Assembly (NCBI RefSeq): GCF_963678635.1
Contig: NW_026970701.1
Span: forward strand, 1-45,367
Direction of reading: 5' to 3'
Source: Symsagittifera roscoffensis
Lineage: Eukaryota > Xenacoelomorpha > Acoela > Convolutidae
Length of the DNA stretch: 45,367 bases
The notes beneath the pieces were generated by a model. It had not been told where the DNA came from. It searched no databases and saw nothing but the letters and a program-made list of their open reading frames with translations. The position numbers and the translations under genes were made by a program. Positions 10,046-21,845 of the stretch are shown here, in pieces (within the stretch, counting starts at the first letter, position 1; each line of letters begins with the position of its first letter).

Positions 10046-11319
10046 TTACACTTTTCGATCTCGGTGGGGCTCAGCTGGCTCTTTTTTTCCAGTAACTCTT
10101 TAGCGACTTAGACTTTTTTCTAATCGAGTAAGACTAAAGTACGAGCGCGGACCCTATGTGTGCTACCATAGCTGAAAAATTGATTATTTGAGATTCTTTT
10201 GATTGTTTGAGAAAAAAGTATCCAGGGACTGAAGAAAGTATATGTTTTGATATCAGGGTTCTCCTTCGACTATCTGCGCACAAAAAAAGCAACTTAACGC
10301 CTAGTGTAAGTTTGCACTGAGTTATTGCTCATATAAACATCTGTAAACACGTTAAGAATAAGTAAAAACATTTATTGGACCAAGTTAACATCCTCCCCCC
10401 CTAAACACGTTTAGGGGGTAGGATGTTAACTTGGTTCTAAGTTGGGAATTTTCAGCCAATCAGAACCGAGCATTTTACATGCAGCGCTTAGCAAATTTTA
10501 TTTTAATTAAGCGCTGGGGTGGAGGATCTTAACTTGGTCTATTTGGGGGGGGGGGAGGGGTGTGGGGTTGTGGATGATTTTTATTTGATCTTATTTATTC
10601 ATAGTTACTATAAATTACTTTAGAACTTAAAATATATTACTCTTAAGCATACCTTAAAAGTTTTTTTCATAAAGTAGAAAATATAGCTGTATGCTTTCTA
10701 AATTTAAGGTGAACTCACTCTTAAAATTTCCCCGAAAAAAAGGTAAAATTTTTTGAGTTTTTCTAAAGGTAAGTTTACATTAATTGTTCAATTATAAACA
10801 ACTTAAAAAGTCAAATAAGTCAAATTTCTTACCAGTTCAGAAAATTTACCTTAAATTTTCTATTTTTTCGGGAACTTTTCAGAGTATATTGATGTCAATA
10901 TCAAATTTTAAAAAATAGGCAAATTTGTTTCTCTGCATGGTCTCTGTTTGTGAGGGTTCTACAACTACTGTGAGTGTTCAGTTTTGTGAGGGAATACCCC
11001 AGTTTTTTCATAATTGTAGTAGAAACTCGAAAACTTATTTCAGCGTATATAATACAAATGGAAGAAATAACCTATGCGGACGTTCCGATGTAATGCTTAG
11101 ACCAAATTGATCAGCCAAAAATTAAATTTTGCGCAGGGCCAATAAATGAACGGTGGGAAATCAAACCGAACTAAAACCAATTGTAAGAAAACAAATCTGA
11201 GCTGGGTTGAAGTTGGTCGAACTGAACCTCGAAAGGTCGCCCCTGTTCAAAAATTATCCAAGCATATTTATTCGTAACAATTTTGAACGATCCAAGAAAC
11301 GAAAAAACGAAATAGACAT
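10046..11319. other. no gene seen; contains an inverted-repeat element
   Basis: Apart from the hairpin at 10379-10435 and a G-rich run near 10545-10560, nothing recognisable was found. A small ORF at 10925-11110 has no domain features. Confidence 0.45.
10379..10435. repeat. near-perfect long hairpin, with a third arm at 10523-10539
   Basis: ACCAAGTTAACATCCTCCCC is mirrored by its reverse complement ending AGGATGTTAACTTGGT at 10435, around a loop near ACACGT. A third copy of the arm (AGGATCTTAACTTGGTC) sits at 10523-10539 with a CGCTGGGGTGG lead-in. This is the form expected of a foldback or MITE-like insertion. Confidence 0.75.
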
Positions 11320-12473
11320 TCCTACCCATGCTACTTTTGCGGAAAATAAATTATTCAATCAATCATTGCCAATCGTTCCAGCCAAAAACGTAAAGTGCAA
11401 ATTGTTGGGAAAGCAAGAAAAGTTTCTCAAAAATTTGCAATTCGAGGACAAATGTCAAAAAACCAAAATCAGAAGAAAACTGGAAAAAGAAAGCAATTTA
11501 ATATGTTCGCATAGGAAAAAATGAAATTTCTGTTTGGACTTTCCTAATTTACGCTTGGAAAAAAGTGACCAATCCAAACCACAATTTTAAGTGACATCCT
11601 GGTCGCTCCCGACCATATCGGCTGTTTCTTGGGTCTAAATTTACAAGGATTTCCAGATATGTTTTTAAAAAATGTTTTCAATTAACTTAAAAAAATTTAG
11701 ATTTCCCATCTCAGAAAAATCACAATCTTGGAATGAATAATTCACTTCTAATATCAGCAAAATTTTCTCAAGAATCGGAAATTCAAAGAACCATTGTGTA
11801 CATTCTGTCTTCAAAAACTCGATCATACGCTTTCAAGAAAAAAACAAAGAGTCCCTATCCACATAAAACAGAAAAATTGCCTAGAGATCTCAAAGTTGAC
11901 AAAATGAGGACACATAGTAAAGCTAATTAAATGCAAAAGCTACCATTCCGTCGCACCAGTAGTCAGAACAGCAAAAAAGTCTGATCAATAAAACTAATGA
12001 TGAACGGAAATTCAGGTAAAGCTCATTTTTTCAAAAATTGAATTCAAATGTCAAATATTATATAATGCGTAGACATAGCAGCCCAAATAATCAGTTCCGA
12101 TAAACCAGTTTTGGTCTGGTTTGCCTCTCTGGCTGCTAAATTTACCTTCAGCCCACATCAAATTAGCAATTTACTTAGTAGCCTTTGCAAATTTAACACC
12201 TACCACTTTAAGAAAAAAAAGGAAATAGCCCTACCGACATGCCAGAGGAATTTCAAACTAAGGAAAGCTATGGATAACAGTTTTGCAAAATATTCCAGTA
12301 GTCATATATTTTCTGGACGATATCTTAATATTTTCAATTGGTCTATCTCGGATCATAAACGTTTCATTCAAGAAGTAATTGAAAGACAAACAAGATTGCT
12401 CGAATCAGGGCGAAGCCTTGAATGTTCCGACTGCCTTTTAAGGTTTTATGGAGCAGTAAAACATTAAAAAATT

Positions 12474-12511
12474 AAATGTAAAAAAAAAATTAAAAATTTT
12501 TTTTTACATTT
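12474..12511. repeat. A/T palindrome inside the Gypsy relic
   Basis: AAATGTAAAAAAAAA is followed closely by its reverse complement, TTTTTTTTTACATTT. It marks the left side of the extra DNA that separates the RT core from the RT/RNase H linker. It may be the end of a small inserted element reaching to about 12960. Confidence 0.6.
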
Positions 12512-12639
12512 GAATTTTTTATGAAAATCATCCCCCCACACGCCATTTAAAGTACAAAAAGATAGATTTAGCACCTCGTAACAAATCTATTATGGCAAAT
12601 AAGCTTCTTTCAACCAATTTGGAACGATTTTAAGACGGA

Positions 12640-12700
12640 TTAACTCGCCGCTTACGCGTTAATAGCGCGAAATATATCGCGCGTTAATTGTCCCAAATTG
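12640..12700. repeat. CG-rich inverted repeat in AT-rich DNA
   Basis: ACGCGTTAATAGCGCG and CGCGCGTTAATTG flank AAATATAT. Both CGCG islands stand out against the AT-rich background, and they lie within the probable insertion at 12474-12960. Confidence 0.5.
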
Positions 12701-13200
12701 GCCAAAATGGCAATCTTTAAACCCCCATAACTTTACGAAAAATGATCACAGGTGAAATATCTTTTCAAATTTGAGCTCAGGACTACAATACCTTTTGAAT
12801 GATATAAAAAAATTCCGTCAAAAATGGCTAGTTAAAAAGTCGAAATTTGTCTGAAGAAAAAAAAACCCACCCCGAGCACAAATGTTCCGTTACTTTCGTA
12901 TCGAAAGTGGGAACAAGAAGGGTTTCCTGTAAAAATTTACGAAGTGCGAGTTCTCGGTACCATTTGCTGGCTAGTTTCTGAAAATGACAAACACGACTAT
13001 TTACAAAAGCATTGAAAAGTTAACATCTTTCTTAACTGAAATCTTTAGATCAAAAACAGCTGAGATCTTTTATGGATGTTTTAAGCCATTTGCAAAAAAC
13101 TCTTCCACAACTTCATTATTACTTAAAAAACTCAAATTATCCTTGAAGCTTGTAGCAAGAAAAATTTCCTGTGTGAACAGGAGCAACATGACATTTTCAT

Positions 13201-14816
13201 CAATAACCATCAGTAATCCAAAATCACAAACGCGTACTGCTATGAGCGACGGTCTGTTAGTGCGAACAATCTCGGAATTAATTATTTGGAAAAGAGTCGA
13301 AATTTGAACACCAAAAAGCCAATACCTCATTTTGAAAACGAAGTTTCAAACTAGATTAACAAAATTGACAGATTTTTACCTTTTTACAGTGAAATCAATC
13401 ATATCGCAGACTTCAAATTAGGAATGGGTAACTATATTTCGTTTGGATAAGCACTATGTCGTCAAATCAACGACAAATTTTTTGAAACTTATGACTATAT
13501 TTGTAGAATGATTAAGAAGAAAAAGTTCTATTCATCTTCAGTAGAAGTTAATTCCGCCATATATCCAGCGTCTTATCCCAACTCAACACCTAATAACTCA
13601 AACTTCATCAAATCATATTTAATCCACAAAAATGATTTCAGTTTACAAGAAGGCGCAACAAAAATAATTTGTTAACTCATCCAATTAGAACCAAATAGTG
13701 TTTATGAATTATATCAACAAGAGGGCACGATAACTAACAAAAAAATCTCAGGCAACCAGAAACGAGAAATTTCAGTTATTGTCAAGTGGGCGTGAATTTC
13801 AATGATTGTACTTTCAACCAATCAAATAATAGAAGTTATGTTGTCAAAAATTGCTAGAGGTCTACAAAAAGCTCTTAATTGTCTCGACCACTCAGAACGT
13901 TTTTTGCAATTTTGGTTGCATCAGTTTTCGAAAATAGTTCTATTGTTACCCCGAAACCCATCTTTGCCTATAGCAAAAGTTATACTGGGTACATTTCTTC
14001 ATTGTAATTTTCAGAAAGTGTGTGAGCTAAGACCTTGGCCGCATATGTTAGTATCTATCGCCAATTGAACGAAGTTGCATCGCTATCGAGGTTCATCATA
14101 AGTCGTTGAAGAAACGGAATCAAAGTCTCAATTTCAATCAAACCTAGAAGACAAACATCAAAGGATAAGATACTGGCCCTAAAAACAAGAACACCCCCGC
14201 GCTCGCCTTCTTTAAATGTAAATAAATCCTGAAAACTGCGTAAAAGCTTGAGTAATATTAATTCTTCCAAACCATTCTTCTTATTAACGCTTTTAATGAG
14301 GAAATACGAATTAACTACGCTTTTTTATTGTCGGACTCAGCAACACATTCGATTGTTATGTTTTAGTTGCTTTCGACAAAAATTTAGATTTCGGTATGAT
14401 CATGCCAATCCGTACGAGAGGCGCTAACATTATTATGAAACTTTCAATCGAGTAAATTACCATCCATAATATCCCCCGATTGATCAAAACAGATCCTTTT
14501 TTATAGTATAACAAGTTTAATTCAAAAAATTTTAATAAAACAAAATTTTGTAAAGGAAAGAGTATAAACAACATCTTTTGTCCTGTGGGAAATCTCTGCG
14601 AATTCGGATTAACAGAAAGAATAGTTCAGATTATCAAAAAAGCTAGATGCAATTCAAATAGAAGAAAATAACCCAAACATTCAAAACGTTCTAAGCCTAC
14701 AATTTATGACATTCGTGGTACAAAAAACTCACTAACTCATTTTTACCCATGTGAATTTCTTTTCAAGGAAAACTAAGAGGCGCTAACATTAAGAGGCTAT
14801 TTAGTACAAAAGATTT
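13201..14816. other. no clear gene; probably the tail of the eroded retroelement
   Basis: Several short open stretches occur on the plus strand (for example 13802-14068). None shows an integrase zinc motif or a DDE triad that I can recognise. The phrase GAGGCGCTAACATTA occurs twice (near 14418 and 14777). Confidence 0.4.
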
Positions 14817-15048
14817 TGGAGGCAGATGCATGCAATAGCAGACCTAGAGTCAAAATGATTAATACGGGGCAATCAAGCAAAAATTCAAAAGGAAATAGAG
14901 TCGATCGCCAACACCCCTCAATATCAAGCCCTAGAAAGCTCAGCGAAATCAGCCAAGGAATTAATGGCAGTCACAAAGTCATGGCCTTTTCAAGACGGAA
15001 TCAAGGCATTGAAGAGACTCTCAGACCGGAAGCAGCTGTTAGCAACTT
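14817..15048 (+). pseudogene. helical coding relic interrupted by a retroelement
   Basis: In the frame of 14817 a stretch reads as AKIQKEIESIANTPQYQALE, then SAKSAKELMAVTKSWPFQDG, then IKALKRLSDRKQLLAT. It is bounded by a TGA near 14856 and a TAA near 15049. It looks like a soluble helical protein and not random AT-rich sequence. The LTR element inserted 27 bases downstream of that TAA. I do not recognise the family. Another frame gives a longer ORF (14816-15247), but that one runs into the LTR and has a poorer composition. Confidence 0.35.
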
Positions 15049-15070
15049 AATTGCGAAACTATCTCACAAT

Positions 15071-15075
15071 AAGAT
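15071..15075. repeat. target-site duplication AAGAT (left)
   Basis: AAGAT directly precedes the left LTR and is repeated at 26088-26092 directly after the right LTR. This is a 5-bp duplication, usual for Gypsy integrases. Confidence 0.9.
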
Positions 15076-15322
15076 TGTAATCCGGTACGGATCGATAAAC
15101 TCATCATCGTTATTATTATTTATTAAAATGATAAACATATTTATATACATTGTTTGGTCAAATGACCTTGATACGGCGGCATGCCGATTTAAGTCCATGA
15201 GCAAGACTCAGACGTTAATTTATGTTTCTGAACAACAGTTGTTTTAACAAACTCTCATCAAGATTACGTTTATCAATCCGTTCGGATTCAGAATAGTCAC
15301 GCTCATACATTGAGGTATGATA
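15076..15322 (+). repeat. 5' LTR of the old Gypsy element
   Basis: It is 247 bp, starts TGTAATCCGG and ends near ATGATA, where the right copy ends ACGACA. Compared with the right LTR it carries 15 extra bases (AGATTACGTTTATCA) and scattered base changes. The gag ATG at 15322 sits at its very end. Confidence 0.9.
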
Positions 15323-16326
15323 TGACGCAGCCAGCAGGATATTCGAAAAATTCGCCGAATATCAACCCGCTCTGGGAGAAAGCCTCAGCCGAGCCAACAC
15401 TGGAATGGTCACAATGGACAGCGATTTTTGAGATGACAGTATTTGCCAAAGACGGGATTGAAGTAAGAAATCTTCAAAAAAACAAACCTGGGCTTGTCGA
15501 ACCCACAGAACCAATGTACGAGGTCGAAATAACTGGAGAGACAGAAGATCAAAAGAAAAATCGGGAGGTTCGCAGTAAAAGAGAGTTGGCTGAGAGAACC
15601 ACGTGGTGAAAGCATTAGAAAAGGGATTTCTCTGTAAATCGTTCCAATGGGATGAAGCAGACGTGAAAGTAAGAAGTTACAACTTTATTTGCAGAAAAGA
15701 AAAGAAAAATGAAAGTCTGGAACAATTTCACGCTGACCTAGTCGAGCTGGCGTCAAGAGCCGATTGCGGGGACATAGAGGACGAGTGGGTGCGAGACATG
15801 TTTACGGCTCATATGCAAACTGAAAAGATAGCCGAAGAGTTGCTCGCACAAACAAGAAGCCCACAAGACGCGTGTGAGTATGCGATACGCAGAGAAAAAG
15901 GGAATCGAACATAGTCGCACAAGGAAAAGAAATCCGTTCGAAAACCAAGTATTAACACCAGAACAAGAACCGGTACTTTATATCAACACACGGGGGAGAA
16001 GAAATGTTGCAAACAATCAGGCACCTCAAAAAGGCCGTGAAAATTTTCGGGGACGCGGATATCCTCGAGGTCAACAAAATACAAGAGGTCAATTTCAACA
16101 ACAAAGAAATCAATACCTCAACGCTCAAAAGCAATATTATAAATGTGGTAACCAATTCGGTCAAAACCACTTACAATCAGGTCCCGCAAAAGATAAAATT
16201 TGTTCTAAATGCGCCAAACGGGGCCATTTTGCCAAAATGTGTCGCTCAGGAAATGTTAATTATCTAGGAGATCGCAACAACGAAGATGAACAAAAACAAA
16301 ACGACTCAGAGAGCCAAGTAACTTAA
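15322..16326 (+). pseudogene. Gag of the old Gypsy element, frameshifted
   Basis: This would encode the structural protein that packages the element's RNA. The first frame begins MTQPAGYSKNSPNINPLWEK and runs to 15609. The capsid-like part continues in another frame at 15603-15914, with LEQFHADLVELASRADCG and LLAQTRSPQDACEYAIRREK typical of a Gypsy retrotransposon Gag. A third frame (15874-16326) holds an Arg/Gln/Gly-rich stretch, a damaged first knuckle (CGNQFGQNHLQS) and one intact CCHC zinc knuckle, CSKCAKRGHFAKMC (16201-16242). The frame changes make it non-functional as one protein. Protease sequence should follow before the RT, but no clear DSG or DTG motif survives between 16330 and 16640. 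Confidence 0.8.
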
Positions 16327-16639
16327 CTCGATCCAGTCGCGTTCGCCGATTTTACGTCAAAAATGGTTGGAAGGAGTACAATGTAGATAATTTTTCAGTA
16401 ATGGCAATATCAGAAGGATTCGAAATAAAACACGCAACAAATTTGTCCGAAGATGATTTAAACGGACACACCATTAAACTAAAGACAAAAACAGAAGATG
16501 TATGTGCAATCGCTGAATCACGAACAGTCTGGAGCACGAACAGTCGAACCCGGAAATCAAAGAATGGGTAAAGGATAACTATCCATTGCAAAGCACTCGA
16601 ATTGGAAAATCAAAAAACCACGTAATGCGGACACAATTC

Positions 16640-17720
16640 AATAGATAATTTATTCCGATACAGCAGAAGGGACGTCGTGTCCCAGTTCATCTACAAGAAC
16701 GAGTAGAAAAAGAACTAAACAAACTCATTGGACAAAAGCATTTACTAAAACTAAATGAATGTTCAGAAAGACAATTCATTAGTCAAATCGTGATTACAGT
16801 AAAAAAGGACCAGACTGTGAAATTGGCATTAGACTCGAAAAAGATAAATAAACTTTTTCACAAGAATAAATATCAGATGCCTAACATCGACCTACTATTA
16901 GACAACATAGCACAGGTAGTAAAATCAAACAACAGTCAGCAAAAATTATTCTCAATATTAGATTTGCGCTACGCATATTCACAAATCGCACTGGACAAAC
17001 GAACTCGGGAACAATGCAATTTCAGTTTGATTGGTGGCAATGCTACAGGAACCTATCAGCTCCAAACTGGATTTTACCAGCTGAACTCCAAAAGGCCATC
17101 GACCTCACGCTTACAAATTGCTCAAACAGCTGCACATACCTAGACGACAGATTGATTGTGACCAAGGGATCGATCGATACACACAAACAACAGCTACAAA
17201 CGATTCTGGAAGGATTAGATGGCGAAAACCTTGCCATATCATTAGACAAATGTAAGTGTGCTTAAACACAAAAAGAGTGGCTAGGATACACTGTAAATAG
17301 CGAGGGCACTACGCTGTTAATAAGAAAAATAGAAGCAATTGAAAAACTCTTGCCCCCAAAGATTTTTAAACAACTAAAAAGTTTCATGGGCTCTTTACAT
17401 CATCTCACCAGGTATATCCCAAACTTAGCACAAACAGCAGCAGAACTAAGGCCAATATTAAAAAACACACTAAAAAATAAACCAATTGATTGGAAAACGG
17501 AACATTATATATCATTTGAAAACATTAAAAAATTAGTTTCCTAAATAACACAAAACAAGCATTTTGATCAACATTTCGAGACACATATAGTAACTGATGC
17601 TTCTACATCAGGGTTAGGGCGTCGCTTGAAGAATATTAACCAGAAGGTTAGGTGGCAATAGCCTATGCATCAAGATTTCTAAATTTTCTCGATTAAAAAT
17701 TTTCAGTCAAGCGCCGACTC
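16640..17720 (+). pseudogene. Reverse transcriptase and start of RNase H, old Gypsy element
   Basis: RT segments are easy to follow. They are RRVPVHLQERVEKELNKLIG near 16674, VKKDQTVKLALDSKKINKLF near 16798, the first catalytic Asp in FSILDLRYAYSQI near 16950, and the catalytic YLDD at 17137-17148 (TYLDDRLIVTKGS). The thumb/connection segment KSFMGSLHHLTRYIPNLAQT follows near 17380. RNase H begins with HIVTDASTSGLG (Asp codon at 17596-17598). RNase H then breaks off near 17704, and its second half appears only later, inside the tandem units. Several stops and shifts interrupt the frame. Confidence 0.85.
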
Positions 17721-18730
17721 GAAACCATTCATACAAAAAATCAACTAACTTCGTAAAATTCTTTCACACACAGCAGAACATGAACAGAAATTAGGAGATT
17801 AGGATATAAAAAGGCGGATTCATCCGGGACGAAGTAAAATAAACTAAAGGAGGATAAACTACTCGACTGGCAAGGAACGTCGGACAGGGAGGAAAGCCTC
17901 TCAGATCCGCGGTGGCACAAACGACCACCAGCAAAGAAAAAAGCAACAACCACCACAAGAGAAATGACACAAGCAGAAGTCAAGGACGCAACTGAATTAC
18001 TTTCCTCAGGGCCACCATGAAAAAAAACTTCCCGACAATAGTTTCTACCAAAGAGACTTCACCAACCAAAGAGCACGTCCCCAAAACGAAGACATCACAA
18101 GCGGTAAAAACAGACAACCGCAAAGTGTTGGTGGGAACTCAAACAGACGCTAGCGAGGAACGGCCGGAGATGCAAGATCAGTTTGTCAGTCGAGTAAACT
18201 ACAACATTCCAAGTCAGGAGGAACGTGCTCGGAATGAAGAACCGCCAACCATGACAAGAACACAACCCGAGGCCACACAGCCGGAAGCTAGCCACCATGA
18301 AACTACAGAAGGAATAGCAGCAACCGTAGACCAGACAACAATTGCAGAAACAGAAGAAGATACACCACTGTTCCGGAAGAGACTACAGAGGGTACTGGGA
18401 GCTACGAAAAAAGACAGGAACCTCAGGCCGCTTATGGCCTTTGTGAAAAAAGGAGATTGGGACGCGATAAAATCCGCCTACCGACAATACTGGTTTAATG
18501 TCCACAACAGTTTGAACATGCTGGACGAATGTTTGCTGATTGACGAACGCATCATTATCCCAACACAACTGCGCCAAACAATATTAGACAGTCTGCATTT
18601 GACACATCCGGGGTCGGCTGCCAAGGTGGATCTATGCCAAAGCGTGTGGTTTCACCGATCAATTGTCCAGATGGCGAAAATTTGCATACACTGCACTGAG
18701 AAAAGTAAAAACCTAAAACCAATAATAGGG
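17704..18730 (+). pseudogene. linker plus integrase N-terminus, first (partial) copy
   Basis: This is the first occurrence of the block that is later amplified, lacking the RNase H half that the other copies have. It encodes a low-complexity Thr/Glu/Gln linker (open from 18017). The integrase N-terminal region follows, with LRPLMAFVKKGDWDAIKSAY and the HHCC zinc-binding pattern (HLTHPGSAA...ICIHCTEKSK). It stops at a TAG (18734-18736) where the integrase core should begin. Confidence 0.75.
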
Positions 18731-20284
18731 AATTAGTTGATGTAGTGTGGGCCATTGAACACTGCAAATACTATCTGTACGGCAAAAATTCCACCGTCAT
18801 CACAGACTACCAAGTTTTACTCAGCGATTTAAACGCAAGCGAAAGATCAAAAACTAGTCTGAGTAGATTAACCAGATATATTGATCGACAAATCCCCTTT
18901 CACTTCGATATCAAACGTTTGGCGGGTAAAAAAATGGGATTAATAGACAATATGTTACGAAATCTAGTTGGATTGGCAATAGCCCCAAGCGAGTAAGATG
19001 AGGATTTTGTCGTTTCTTCAATTAGTACATTCATAAACAACTTGGAAATGTTTGACAACGTCATCCTTAACGAATTAGCCAATCACAATCTGGCACCGTG
19101 TCAGCTGATCAAAAGGAGCGCGGAAAATAAAAGGACACTAAGTAAAACTTCAAAACGTGATTTAAATGAGCATTCTTTCAAAAGTTCCGCAGGCGGTCAA
19201 TTGCAAACACAAAAAACAAATAAGTTCTTCTCAAATCACTACGAAAATCAGTCAGCGCTGACTCGAAACAATTCGTACAAAACTTCAACCAACTTCGTAA
19301 AACTCATTCACACACAGCAAAACATGAACAGAAAACATGAGATTAGGATATACAAAGGCAGATTCATCCGGGACGAAGTAAAATCACTAAACCCACGTAG
19401 CCGAAAGGAGGATAAACTACTCGACTGGCAAGGAACGTCGGACAGGGAGGAAAGCCTCTCAGATCCGCGGTGGCACAAATGACCACCAACAAAGAAAAAA
19501 GCAACAACCACCACAACGGAAACGACACAAGCAGAAGTCAAGGACGCAACTGAATTACTTTCCTCAAGGCCACCAAAAAAACTTCCCGACAATAGTTTTT
19601 ACCAAAGAGACTTCACCAGTCAAACAGCACGTCCCCAAAACGAAGACACCACAAGCGGCACAAACAGACAACAGCAAAGTGTTGGTGGGAACTCAAACAG
19701 ACGCTAGCGAGGAACGGCCGGAGATGCAAGATCAGTTTGTGAGTCGAATAAACTACAACATCCCAAGTCAACAGGAACGTGCTCCGAATGAAGAACCGCC
19801 AACCATGACAAGAACACAACCCGAGGCCACACAGCTGGAAGCTAGCCACCATGAAACTACAGAAGGAATAGCAGCAACCGTAAACCAGACAACAATTGCA
19901 GAAACAGAAGAAGATACACCACTGTTCCGGAAGATACTACAGAGGATACTGGGAGCTACGAAAAAGGACAGGAATCTCAGGCCGCTTATCACCTTTGTGA
20001 AAAAGGGAAATTGGGACGCGATAAAATCCGCCTACCGACAATACTGGTTTGATGTCCACAACAGTTTGGACAAGCTGGACCAATGTCTGCTGATTAACGA
20101 ACGCATCATTATCCCAACACAACTGCGCCAAACAATATTAGACAGTCTGCACTTGACACATCCGGGGTCGGCTGCCATGGTGGATCTATGCGAAAGCGTG
20201 TGGTTTCACCGATCAATTGTCCAGATGGCGAAAATTTGCGTACACTGCACTGAGAAAAGTAAAAACCTAAAACCAATAATAGGG
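18731..20284 (+). repeat. tandem unit 1 (1.55 kb): RNase H C-half + linker + integrase N-terminus
   Basis: The unit starts AATTAGTTGATGTAGTG and encodes the end of RNase H (WAIEHCKYYLYGK, then VITDYQVLLSDL). An extended linker and the integrase HHCC region follow (19679-20299 open). It is closely similar to units 2 and 3 along its whole length and carries its own stops. Confidence 0.9.
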
Positions 20285-21845
20285 AATTACTTGATGTAGT
20301 GCGGGCCATTGAACACTACAAATACTATCTGTACGGCAAACATTCCACCGTAATCACAGACCACCAAGCTATACTCAGCGATTTAAACGCAAGCGAAAGA
20401 TCAAAAACCAGTCAGAGTAGATTAACCAGATAGATTGATCGACCAATCCCCTTCACTTCGATATCAAAAATTTGACGGGTAAAAAAATGGGACTAATAGA
20501 CAATATTTCACAAAATGTAGTTGGATTGGCAATACCCCCAAGCGAGTACGATGAGGAATTTGTCGTTTCTTCAATTAGTACATTCATAAACAGCTTGGAA
20601 TTGTTTGACAACGTCATCCTTAATGAGTTAGCCAATGACAATCTGGCACCGTGTCAGCTGATCAAAAGGCGCGCGGAAAATAAAAAGACAACAAGTAAAA
20701 CTTCAAAACGTGATTTAAATGAGCATTCTTTCATAAGCTACGCAAGCGGTCAATTGCAAACACAAAAAACAAATCAGTTCTGCTCAAATCACTACGAAAA
20801 TCAGTCAGCGCTGACTCGAAATAGTTCTTAAAAAAATTCAACTAACTTCGTAAAACTCATTCACACACAGCAAAATATGAACAGAAAACAGGAGATTAGG
20901 ATATACAAATCGGATTCATCCGGGACAAAGTAAAATCACTAAACCCACGTAGCCGAAAGGAGGATAAACTACTCGACTGGCAAGGAACGTCGGACAGGGA
21001 GGAAAGCCTCTCAGATCCGCGGTGGCACAAATGACCACCAACAAAGAAAAAAGCAACAACCACCACAACGGAAACGACAGAAGCAGAAGTCAAGGACGCA
21101 ACTGAATTACTTTCCTCAAGGCCACCAAAAAAAACTTCCCGACAATAGTTTTTACCAAAAAGACTTCACCAGCCAAACAGCACGTCCTCAAAATGAAGAC
21201 ATCACATGCGGTACAAACAGACAACCGCAAAGTGTTGGTGGGAATTCAAACAGACGCTAGCGAGGAACGGCCGGAGATGCAAGATCAGTTTGTGAGTCGA
21301 ATAAACACAACATCCCAAGTCAACAGGAACGTGCTCCGAATGAAGAACCGCCAACCATGACAAGAACCCAACCCGAGGCCACACAGCTGGAAGCTAGCCA
21401 CCATGAAACTACAGAAGGAATAGCAGCAACCGTAAACCAGACAACAATTGCAGAAACAGAAGAAGATACACCACTGTTCCGGAAGAGACTACAAAGGATA
21501 CTGGGAGCTACGAAAAAGGACAGGAACCTCAGACCGCTTGTCACCTTTGTGAAAAAGGGAGATTGGGACGCGATAAAATCCGCCTACGGACAATACTGGT
21601 TTAATGTCCACAACAGTTTGGACAAGCTGGACGAATGTCTGCTGATTGACGAACTCATAATTATCCCAACACAACTGCGCCAAACAATACTAGACAGTCT
21701 GCACTTGACACATCCGGGGTCGGCTGCCATGGTAGATCTATGCTAAAGCTTGTGGTTTCCACACGTTCACCGATCAATTTTCCAGATGGCAAAAAGTTGC
21801 AAACACTGAACCGAGCAAAGTAAAAACCTCAAACCAATAATAGGG
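20285..21845 (+). repeat. tandem unit 2 (1.56 kb)
   Basis: Same content as unit 1. It has a TAG inside the RNase H segment (near 20430), further frame breaks in the linker near 21300, and an early TAA within the HHCC region at 21744-21746. Confidence 0.9.

Larger units (their letters stand above)
11320..13200 (+). pseudogene. eroded Ty3/Gypsy Gag-Pol relic
   Basis: Scattered retroelement signatures occur in order on the plus strand. A possible nucleocapsid cysteine pair (PCYFCGK) lies at 11326-11346. The RT catalytic core VIYFLDDILIFS is clear at 12301-12336, with the two Asp codons at 12316 and 12319. It is preceded in another frame by FKLRKAMDNSFAKYSS, which resembles the 'FQ..MD.IL..Y' segment before that core. 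The linker between RT and RNase H appears as FYGCFKPFAKNSSTTSLLLK near 13067-13126. The distance from core to linker is about 740 bp instead of roughly 300, so something of about 0.45 kb was inserted between them. Nearly every segment is in a different frame. No LTRs were found. Confidence 0.6.

Noticed and set aside
11207-11930. ORFs of 105 and 65 codons as independent genes
   Set aside because: They are Lys/Asn/Phe-rich frames in AT-rich DNA. A neighbouring frame carries a better retroelement-like signal (PCYFCGK), so they are probably parts or shadows of the eroded Gypsy relic.
17840-17850. AAAGGAGGATAAAC, resembling a bacterial ribosome binding site (repeated in the tandem units)
   Set aside because: The context is a eukaryotic LTR element. 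The motif simply recurs with the 1.55-kb repeat.
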